A stretch of 56,805 bases of DNA, from NCBI GenBank assembly GCA_947632435.1, contig CANRPC010000003.1, forward strand, positions 69,326 to 126,130, given 5' to 3'. The notes below the pieces were generated by a model that did no database searches, was not told the origin of the DNA, and saw only the letters and a list, made by a program, of their open reading frames with translations. The position numbers and the translations under genes were made by a program. This document shows positions 19,059-25,515 of this stretch, in pieces (within the stretch, counting starts at the first letter, position 1; each line of letters opens with the position of its first letter). The stretch is from an uncultured Bacilli bacterium. GTDB lineage: Bacteria > Bacillota_I > Bacilli_A > RFN20 > CAG-449.

Positions 19059-19611
19059 TATTACACCCCCCTTCTTGTAAATAAACATCCATATCGGCAA
19101 CGATAGAATTTTTTAATTTTGATAAACCCAAAATAATTAGATAAGATAAAATAAATGTAAAAATCATTGAGATAAAATAACCTTTAAATGCTTGAAAATC
19201 ACCATTGATGATTAGACAAGCAAGTCCTTTTCCTAATGCTAAAAAAATTAAAGAAGAAAAAGCATAAATAAATAAATTTAAAGGACTACTAATAATAAAA
19301 TTACGGTTTTTGTCTTTTTTTAAAATTTGAAATAACAAAATTGGAACAACGGCAAAAACGTTACTGATAACATAAAATAAAATAGCATTTAAAGTTCCTA
19401 AATTCTGATTCATAAAAACAGATACTATTCCTGAAATAACAAAAGGAATTATGCCAATTATCCCCCATCTTAAACTTAAAATTAAAAATAATAAAAATGA
19501 GAAGCTTAAATAAAAACCACTTTCTAAGATATTAAAAAAATAATTTGATAATAACTCGAAGACAAGTGCAATAATTGTAAAAAGACAAATATCGATTTTT
19601 TTTAATGACAT
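19048..19611 (-). CDS. ECF-S-component-like membrane protein, first gene of the long operon
   Basis: 187 residues with six hydrophobic helices and few charges, the size and look of ECF-transporter S components or a related small integral membrane protein (SFLLFLILSLRWGIIGIIPF, YVISNVFAVVPILLFQIL). No signature motif such as AxxxA in helix one can be defended, so the family is tentative. It is the first cistron behind the operator-bearing promoter at 19696-19724, and overlaps the LplB-like permease by 11 nt. The SD is AGGAAT. Its leading position suggests uptake of something needed with the polysaccharide, but the ligand is unknown. Confidence 0.65.
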   Translation of the reverse strand: MSLKKIDICLFTIIALVFELLSNYFFNILESGFYLSFSFLLFLILSLRWGIIGIIPFVISGIVSVFMNQNLGTLNAILFYVISNVFAVVPILLFQILKKDKNRNFIISSPLNLFIYAFSSLIFLALGKGLACLIINGDFQAFKGYFISMIFTFILSYLIILGLSKLKNSIVADMDVYLQEGGCNNGN

Positions 19612-19626
19612 CTTTTAATTCCTCAT

Positions 19627-19650
19627 ATTCCGAATATACGAACAATGTTC
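19627..19650 (-). promoter_or_regulatory. Locus operator, copy A
   Basis: 24-bp element which on the minus strand reads GAACATTGTTC overlapping GTTCGTATATTCGGAAT. The same element occurs at 25251-25274 and 27421-27444. It lies 45 nt downstream of the -10 box, in the 5' leader, and includes the inverted repeat GAAC-N3-GTTC. A binding site for the locus IclR protein is the leading hypothesis. Confidence 0.7.
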
Positions 19651-19671
19651 AAGATATATTTTAAAAATAAA

Positions 19672-19690
19672 TGTAAGCCTATTACTTACA
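19672..19690 (-). promoter_or_regulatory. Inverted repeat TGTAAG-N7-CTTACA just after the -10 box
   Basis: TGTAAG (19672-19677) and CTTACA (19685-19690) are exact inverted repeats a few nt downstream of the -10 box, overlapping the expected transcription start. A related repeat with a cre-like core lies at the same place in promoter B. Likely an operator, possibly catabolite-related; here the central CG of a cre site is lost. Confidence 0.5.
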
Positions 19691-19695
19691 GTTAA

Positions 19696-19724
19696 ATAAT
19701 AGCATTTTGTAAGATTTTAGTCAA
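19696..19724 (-). promoter_or_regulatory. Sigma-A-type promoter A of the long polyuronate operon
   Basis: On the minus strand TTGACT (19719-19724), a 17-nt spacer, and TATTAT (19696-19701). Both boxes are 5 of 6 to consensus with ideal spacing. It reads into the ECF-like gene and the roughly 19-kb run of genes behind it. Confidence 0.8.
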
Positions 19725-19741
19725 TTCTCATTACACATTAA

Positions 19742-19783
19742 TTTCCCTCAAGAAAGCATTTTTAAGTACTTTCTTAAGGGAAA
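19742..19783 (-). terminator. Long hairpin downstream of the PL6 gene
   Basis: TTTCCCTCAAGAAAG (19742-19756) and CTTTCTTAAGGGAAA (19769-19783) pair over 15 bp with one wobble. It follows the PL6 stop by 6 nt on the minus strand. No long T run follows, so it may be a stabilising or partial terminator; it separates this unit from promoter A. Confidence 0.65.
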
Positions 19784-19789
19784 AATATT

Positions 19790-21775
19790 TTAATAATTTG
19801 TTCCTGTATTTTCTTTAGTTTGTAAAGTCAAATTACTTGCTCCACATTCTTCATATAAAGATAAACCATCTTCATTTTTTTGTAAGTTAATAATATTACT
19901 AGAATACCAAGAAGGTGTTTCTACATCTTTAAACACACTATTTGATTCTAAAAATGTAGGAGCGTAAAATTGGTTGTCAATCCAAACTGGATTAATTGGA
20001 TTTTTATCAAATCTAATTGCTCCATAATTTAAAGAAACAACTAAATTATTTTCAAAAGTAACATCTTTACAAGCAACATTATATTTGCCACCAATCAATA
20101 TGCTGTTACGACTATTATAAATAGTGTTATTTTTTATCAAAACATTAAATGGTGTCCATTGCAAATTCATAACAGTTGTACTTCCAACTTCATTAACTCC
20201 TGAATGAACAACAATACCTGCTCTTGTATTTGAAGAAGTATTAACATCTTGAATATAATTATTTAAAACTGTATGACCACCATCATACATTCTAATACCA
20301 CCAGTATCTGAAATCTGTTCGCAAAAGAATACATTACCTGTGATTAAATCATTTTTACCATGTCTAGCGGTTACTAGTCCTTTACAAGCTCTAAATGTAT
20401 TGTTTCTAACTATTGTTCTACCCGCTTTTATAGAGATAATTTCAATTTCACCAGAAATATTTTCAAATAAATTATTTTCAATTAAAACATTTGAATCACT
20501 TTGCGAATATGTAGAAGTTCCAACACGAATCGTTTCATAACCATTAGCGCCACCAGCATCTTGATAATTTAAAAATTGATTATGATGAATGTGGTGATTT
20601 TGACTTGACATATCATTTCGCCAAATAGTTAATAAAGAACCACCTGTTGTTTTTCCATCAAAAATATTACGATCTATTTCATGGAAACGTCCTGTTAAAG
20701 ATAGCCATTTATAATCATTACCAGCATATTCATAATTTTTGATAATATTGTTGGTAAAACGAATATAGTTTCCATAAAGATTAACCACACCTGTATCTCT
20801 AGAAGGATAACCATCAACAAAACTAAAATTAGCAATAATAACATGATCTGCCAAAATATCTAATCTAGATTCACCACTTAATTTAACTTTGCCAGCATTT
20901 TTTGCCATGATAAATATTGGATGTTCTTCAGTTCCTGAAGTTTTAATATCAAAAACTACATCTCGATAAGTACCATCTTTTAAAATAATAGCATCACCTG
21001 GTTTAACATTATTAATTGCTGTTACAATTTCCACTAAAGAAGAAACTTCAACCTTATTTAAAATTCGTGGATCGTCTTCATTTATATAAGCAATACTATC
21101 ATCACTTATTTTACCTACTTTAATTTTAAATTCCTTTTTTACTTGTTCTTCATTTAATTTAAAAGTAGCTTCTAAAGTGACTTCCTGTTCTTGATCTTTA
21201 CGATAAACATTTCCATCTAAATCAATAATAGAGGCATCTGAAGTCTTCCATTCAATATATACTCCATGTAAATCCGCTACTCTAGGTAAAACGACAATAT
21301 CTCGATCAATATAATCATTTTCTAAAAATATAAATTGGCTTACTGCTTCATTTAATTTATTTTGCACATCAGCATCAATTTTTTTAACTGTAACTTCATA
21401 TCTTCTTGTTTCTTTGGTAGAACCAAGTTGAGCAATCGCTGTTAAAGTTACATTAATATCTTTTTCTAAGCTACGAGTAACATGACCTTCAGAAGTAATA
21501 ACTTTTGGTTCACTACTTCTCCAAGTAATTACTCCTTCAAGATCAAATTTTTTTGGTAAATAAATGTTTTCAATAATAGCATCTTTATTTTCAATTTCAA
21601 AAGAATCCATAAATTCTTTAACAATTTCATAATTTGTTTTTGTATAAGAACTATCTTCACTGCTATTACTTGCTGTAGTACTAGTATTTATTGATGAAGA
21701 ATTTATTTTTGTATTACATGAAGTAAGGGGAATAATACTTAGAGTTAATAAAACTAATAATTTTTTTGCTTTCAT
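19790..21775 (-). CDS. PL6-family polysaccharide lyase lipoprotein (alginate lyase / chondroitinase-B type) with two Ig-like domains
   Basis: 661 residues from the ATG at 21775, chosen because AGAGG lies 9 nt upstream and a longer start would overlap the preceding gene. Lipobox LSIIPLTSC (Cys20). Residues 45-135 and 136-225 are two atrophied bacterial Ig-like domains (VITWRSSEPKVITSEGHVTR; VYIEWKTSDASIIDLDGNVY). From about 245 the PL6 beta-helix follows: KPGDAIILKDGTY, NGYETIRVGTS, GEIEIISIKAGR with catalytic-type Lys450, LVTARHG with Arg471, and TGGIRMYDGGHTVLNNY. Lys and Arg match the chondroitinase B/PL6 catalytic pair. With no sulfatase nearby, alginate is the more likely substrate. It is anchored outside the cell as the initial endo- or exo-lyase. 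Confidence 0.92.
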   Translation of the reverse strand: MKAKKLLVLLTLSIIPLTSCNTKINSSSINTSTTASNSSEDSSYTKTNYEIVKEFMDSFEIENKDAIIENIYLPKKFDLEGVITWRSSEPKVITSEGHVTRSLEKDINVTLTAIAQLGSTKETRRYEVTVKKIDADVQNKLNEAVSQFIFLENDYIDRDIVVLPRVADLHGVYIEWKTSDASIIDLDGNVYRKDQEQEVTLEATFKLNEEQVKKEFKIKVGKISDDSIAYINEDDPRILNKVEVSSLVEIVTAINNVKPGDAIILKDGTYRDVVFDIKTSGTEEHPIFIMAKNAGKVKLSGESRLDILADHVIIANFSFVDGYPSRDTGVVNLYGNYIRFTNNIIKNYEYAGNDYKWLSLTGRFHEIDRNIFDGKTTGGSLLTIWRNDMSSQNHHIHHNQFLNYQDAGGANGYETIRVGTSTYSQSDSNVLIENNLFENISGEIEIISIKAGRTIVRNNTFRACKGLVTARHGKNDLITGNVFFCEQISDTGGIRMYDGGHTVLNNYIQDVNTSSNTRAGIVVHSGVNEVGSTTVMNLQWTPFNVLIKNNTIYNSRNSILIGGKYNVACKDVTFENNLVVSLNYGAIRFDKNPINPVWIDNQFYAPTFLESNSVFKDVETPSWYSSNIINLQKNEDGLSLYEECGASNLTLQTKENTGTNY

Positions 21776-21779
21776 ATTC

Positions 21780-23327
21780 TTAACCTCTTTGTCCATTATC
21801 GTAATTACTAGAAGTAATTAATGTTGGTCTTAAAGCTCCTTCTTTAATTTCCCAAGCATAAAGGAAATCCATATCTATTTTATTTTTATCATTAAAGAAA
21901 GAAGAAACTTCTTCTGTATTTTTAAACCATGAAGATGAAGTGTCATCAAAAAAAGGAGTAATGTCGTTATTAGAATTTACTTTTGGTGAAGTTAATTTAG
22001 CATTATAATAATAAACATTTTTAATATCTACTCCACCATTTGAATTAGATTTATTGCCAAATACTAAACCTCCACTTGTTGTTACTGTAACTTCTGTATC
22101 TAATACAAAGCAATTTTTAACAACTGGTTGAAGTGGAGAATCTTGACGATGTTGTACTAAACCTGTTAATGCTCCGCAATTTTCTGTTCCATTTACTTTG
22201 CCCATAGCATAACAAGAATCAATAAGCATACATCTAGCATATCCTACAATTCCACCTGCATATTTTGTACCACTTACATTGGCTTTACTATAACAATTTT
22301 TAACTTCAAGATACTCACTAGATCCAGTAGGTGCATCAACTGCTCCTAATACACCACCTACATCATCGGCATTACCTACAACTTCTAAATCAGTATAAAC
22401 TTTATAGCAAAATCCATATTCATATAGATCTCCTATAGCCCCACCAACTTTTCTAGTACCACTAATTTTTCCACCAATTACATTAATATTGGAAATTAGA
22501 CCTTTTGAATAACCAACTACAGCACCTGTTCTTTGCATATTTGAAGTAATATCAACGTTTTCTAAATTTAAATTTGTAATTACTCCATCAACACCTAATT
22601 GGGCAAATAATCCTGTTGCTTCACTTTGAGAATTAATGTATAAATTCGATATTGTATGGCCTTTTCCATCAAATGTACCATTAAAAGCTTTAACAGCACC
22701 AGATTGTGATCCTAAAGGTGTCCATGATTTAAGATCAGGACCATATTCTAATGATAAATCAAGATCATTCATTAAAACATAATATGAATTTAAAGTATCA
22801 GGTTCACTTGCAACTTCCGCTAAATCTTTAATTGTTTCAATGCGATATGGATTTTCAATTGTTCCTTCTCCTCTATCACGAGTATTTTCGGCATCAAGAG
22901 TTAAAACTTCAGTTTTATAAATATCACTAAAGGTATTATTCAATTCTAAAACACAATAAAAATCATACCATTCTGATTCTTTTAATGAATCGATTGTAAC
23001 GTAAATAAGCCCTTTACCATTTCCTTTATTAACAATATTAACATCTTGATAATTTTGTCCATTTTTAATTTCATTTTCTGTTGGTGCAGTTGCATTATGA
23101 TCAATAAGAACATAATAAATATCACTACTTGAGTCTAAAGACTCTATTAAAACTTCAACTGAACCTGCTTGAATTTTTGATTCACTAACAGAAATGTTAT
23201 TAAAACGTGGTTTTAAACTTTCTTCAGTATTTAATGAATTAGTTGAATTGATAACGCTTGAATTAGCTGAAGAACAAGCACAAAGTGATAATAAAGTACT
23301 AGTTAGTAAGATCATGTGTTTTTTCAT
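21780..23327 (-). CDS. GLUG-repeat surface lipoprotein paired with the PL6 lyase
   Basis: 515 residues from ATG 23327; the SD GGAG sits 9 nt upstream, while the alternative ATG at 23336 abuts the SD. Lipobox LLSLCAC (Cys18). An FnIII-like N-terminal region (about 40-150) precedes GEGTIENPYRIETIKDLAEVA and then GLUG-type repeats (TGAVVGYSKG, VGGAIGDLY, VGGVLGAVD, AGGIVGYARC, CGALTGLVQ). It shares layout and phrases with the lipoprotein at 2804-4588, so the two are paralogues. It ends 4 nt before the PL6 gene. A binding or spacing partner for the lyase is inferred, not shown. Confidence 0.82.
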   Translation of the reverse strand: MKKHMILLTSTLLSLCACSSANSSVINSTNSLNTEESLKPRFNNISVSESKIQAGSVEVLIESLDSSSDIYYVLIDHNATAPTENEIKNGQNYQDVNIVNKGNGKGLIYVTIDSLKESEWYDFYCVLELNNTFSDIYKTEVLTLDAENTRDRGEGTIENPYRIETIKDLAEVASEPDTLNSYYVLMNDLDLSLEYGPDLKSWTPLGSQSGAVKAFNGTFDGKGHTISNLYINSQSEATGLFAQLGVDGVITNLNLENVDITSNMQRTGAVVGYSKGLISNINVIGGKISGTRKVGGAIGDLYEYGFCYKVYTDLEVVGNADDVGGVLGAVDAPTGSSEYLEVKNCYSKANVSGTKYAGGIVGYARCMLIDSCYAMGKVNGTENCGALTGLVQHRQDSPLQPVVKNCFVLDTEVTVTTSGGLVFGNKSNSNGGVDIKNVYYYNAKLTSPKVNSNNDITPFFDDTSSSWFKNTEEVSSFFNDKNKIDMDFLYAWEIKEGALRPTLITSSNYDNGQRG

Positions 23328-23367
23328 AATATTCATCTCCTTTTTAATATTATATCTAAAGTTAATT

Positions 23368-23392
23368 AAAGACTGCAAAACTAGCAGTCTTT
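23368..23392 (-). terminator. Hairpin between SGNH and GLUG genes
   Basis: AAAGACTGC (23368-23376), 7-nt loop, GCAGTCTTT (23384-23392), 9 perfect bp, followed on the minus strand by AATTAAC. Only 40 nt separate it from the next start and no new promoter is visible, so it probably attenuates rather than ends transcription. Confidence 0.65.
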
Positions 23393-23397
23393 AAATT

Positions 23398-25230
23398 TTA
23401 TTCTACATGAGATATTTCAAGTTTAACATTGCTGAATGTTGCACTCATACCAAGTCCACCACATAAGAATAGACCAGCATATACATATTCACTATCAACT
23501 TTAGTTAATTCCAAATCAGTATCAAATGTTTGAGCTAATTTATATTCAGCATCGGTAGCTAATTTATAATAACTTGTTACTGATGTATCATTTTTAACTA
23601 TTTTTACATCAATTGTTGTTCCAACTTTTGGATTAATATTTTCTTTAACACGATCTTTTTTACCTTCAGTTGTATTTGTATCATCATATCTTCTTGCCCA
23701 AGCACAATATGAATAAGCTTGACCACTTGAATCAGATCCAAAGGCAGTTCCATAAAATCCTGTTGCGGCATAACGTGAATTCAAACCTGAAACATATTCA
23801 TCGATATACATATCATCACGAACCATAATACCAACAGCATTTTGATTTTGTTTAACTGTTTCTAAATCTGCAAGATTATCAATTTTAATTGATGCTTCTA
23901 AAGTAAAGGAATCATTTTTACTAATTTGTTGGAAATACATAACCATGCCATCAGCAGTTGAATTAAATCTTCCTGAATAAGCTGGATCCATATCTTCCAA
24001 AGTGACATTTAAATCACCTGTTGTTGAATCGCCACTATTTTCTTTAATACTAAATTTAGAAAAATCAGGTTTATTCTTTTTTAAAGTACCAAATACTGAA
24101 CCATGCCATCCATTGGAATTTGGATAATTTGATGACCAATCACCATCGCTTGGAGCTATATAACTTGGTTCTACATAGTTAGAATTAACTATTAAATATT
24201 TTTCTTTAGCTGGAACTTCTAAATTATCAACGACATATTTTCCTAATTCATTATCTGATTCTTTTAAAGTTTTAGCCATCATATAACCAACCATTTGAGC
24301 TCCATAGGCATTAACATGTGTGCCATCATGAGTCTTAGAAGTTGGTTGACCATACCAATTTTTTGCTTCTTCAGCACTTAATTTTCTTAATTCATCACCC
24401 ATTAAGTTAGTGGTATCAATACAAGTTAAGCTTAATTCTTCAGCTAAATCACGAATTTCTTGAGCATAATTACCGGCATAAAATGTTGAATCCTCTGTCA
24501 TATTATGCATATATTTACTACTAACATCATATTGTCCACTTTGATCATATCTAGGAATTGGTGTTGCAAGAATTGGTATTGCACCTGCTTCTTGAGCAAT
24601 TTTGATAAAATTATTATATAGATAATATTTAAATGTTCCTTCAGTATCGATAGAATCATTTGCTACAAGTGTTCCTACCTCTGTTTTCTTTTCATCATTA
24701 TGACCAAATGTAATTATTACATAGTCACCTTTTTTAACGTTATTCTTAAAGGTATTATAATTAGCAATTGATTTATCTAAAACCGCAAAACTTTTTGATG
24801 AAGCTCCTCCAACACCTAAATTAACAACATTTACATCTTCATTAAAATAATCTTTTATGGTTTTACCAAATCCTTGAATTTGATAATAATAAGATGTATT
24901 AGAAGTTGTAAAATCATAATTTGCACATGTGGAATCACCAATCATATATAAATTAGTAGGACTTTCCTCTTTATCTTGAGATGATGATGAAGATTCAGAA
25001 GATGAAGAAGCAACAGAACTTGTTAAACTCTCACTTGAAGAATTACTTTGTTCACTAGTAGTTAAATTATCACTAGTCGTAGTTTGAGTAGTAACTTGAG
25101 TAGTAGTTTCACTAGTTCCACTTTCTGAAGTACTAGAAGAATATTTGCTTTCAATTGAAGATGATGTATTTGTAGAGGTGCAAGAAAACAATAAACATGC
25201 TACCGACAAAACAAAAATACTTTTTTTCAT
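23398..25230 (-). CDS. SGNH-hydrolase lipoprotein (rhamnogalacturonan-acetylesterase-like) with C-terminal sandwich domain
   Basis: 610 residues from ATG 25230 (SD AAAAGGAG). Lipobox ACLLFSC (Cys17) and a Ser/Thr-rich linker to about residue 90. Catalytic domain: IGDSTCANYD (nucleophile Ser100), NLGVGGASS, TFGHNDEK (block III, 176-179), and DGTHVNAYGA (Asp302, His305), the RGAE/CE12-like layout. Residues about 370-610 form a lectin-like sandwich (VFGTLKKNKPDFSKF, VGIMVRDDMYIDEY, YVYAGLFLCGGLGMSATFSNV) that recurs twice in the protein at 25516-27396. Probable function is removal of O-acetyl esters from the polymer before lyase action. It is the first gene behind promoter B. Confidence 0.88.
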   Translation of the reverse strand: MKKSIFVLSVACLLFSCTSTNTSSSIESKYSSSTSESGTSETTTQVTTQTTTSDNLTTSEQSNSSSESLTSSVASSSSESSSSSQDKEESPTNLYMIGDSTCANYDFTTSNTSYYYQIQGFGKTIKDYFNEDVNVVNLGVGGASSKSFAVLDKSIANYNTFKNNVKKGDYVIITFGHNDEKKTEVGTLVANDSIDTEGTFKYYLYNNFIKIAQEAGAIPILATPIPRYDQSGQYDVSSKYMHNMTEDSTFYAGNYAQEIRDLAEELSLTCIDTTNLMGDELRKLSAEEAKNWYGQPTSKTHDGTHVNAYGAQMVGYMMAKTLKESDNELGKYVVDNLEVPAKEKYLIVNSNYVEPSYIAPSDGDWSSNYPNSNGWHGSVFGTLKKNKPDFSKFSIKENSGDSTTGDLNVTLEDMDPAYSGRFNSTADGMVMYFQQISKNDSFTLEASIKIDNLADLETVKQNQNAVGIMVRDDMYIDEYVSGLNSRYAATGFYGTAFGSDSSGQAYSYCAWARRYDDTNTTEGKKDRVKENINPKVGTTIDVKIVKNDTSVTSYYKLATDAEYKLAQTFDTDLELTKVDSEYVYAGLFLCGGLGMSATFSNVKLEISHVE

Positions 25231-25250
25231 AAAAAACTCCTTTTCAATAT

Positions 25251-25274
25251 ATTCCGTATATGCGAACATAGTTC
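25251..25274 (-). promoter_or_regulatory. Locus operator, copy B
   Basis: Minus strand reads GAACTATGTTC overlapping GTTCGCATATACGGAAT. It lies in the leader between promoter B and the SD of the SGNH lipoprotein gene. An additional GAACATTC half-site sits on its upstream edge. Confidence 0.7.
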
Positions 25275-25293
25275 GGGAATGTTCTTAAAAGAA

Positions 25294-25316
25294 ATGTAAG
25301 CGTTTTCTTGCTTACA
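25294..25316 (-). promoter_or_regulatory. cre-like site within a TGTAAGC-N8-GCTTACA repeat
   Basis: Plus-strand ATGTAAGCGTTTTCT (25294-25308) matches the Bacillus CcpA consensus WTGNAANCGNWNNCW at every fixed position. It is embedded in a 7-bp inverted repeat (25295-25301, 25310-25316) right after the -10 box, a position that would block transcription. Catabolite repression is inferred. Confidence 0.6.
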
Positions 25317-25321
25317 CCCTT

Positions 25322-25350
25322 ATCATAATTTTACTTTTTTCTAAAGTCAA
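25322..25350 (-). promoter_or_regulatory. Sigma-A-type promoter B (SGNH-GLUG-PL6 unit)
   Basis: TTGACT (complement of 25345-25350), 17-nt spacer, TATGAT (complement of 25322-25327). It starts 18 nt after the stop of the 44-residue ORF. Confidence 0.8.
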
Positions 25351-25368
25351 CTATTTTATTTTTTTAAA

Positions 25369-25503
25369 TTAGTTCCAATCTTTCCAAAAGTCATCTAGAT
25401 CGTTATAATCTAAGACATTATCTTTTTCCACTACAGAAAGAAGAATGATTTCATTAACATATATTTCATTTAATGATATTTCTGGTTTTATATACTTTTT
25501 CAT
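25369..25503 (-). CDS. 44-residue acidic mini-ORF
   Basis: ATG at 25503 with SD AAGGAAG, ending TAA at 25369. The product begins MKKYIKPEISLNEIYVNEII and ends in an acidic, Trp-rich tail (DYNDLDDFWKDWN). There is no leader and no Cys. It lies 12 nt after the two-repeat secreted protein and ahead of promoter B, so it is the last cistron of unit C. Short proteins starting MKKY(I/V)KPE occur near secreted-protein and peptide-modification genes in Firmicutes, but I cannot assign a role. Codon use and SD argue that it is translated. Confidence 0.6.
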   Translation of the reverse strand: MKKYIKPEISLNEIYVNEIILLSVVEKDNVLDYNDLDDFWKDWN

Positions 25504-25515
25504 AATCGTACTTCC

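Noticed and set aside
19742-19783. Hairpin as a full terminator of the PL6 unit
   Set aside because: Strong stem but no T run; kept as a hairpin with limited confidence.
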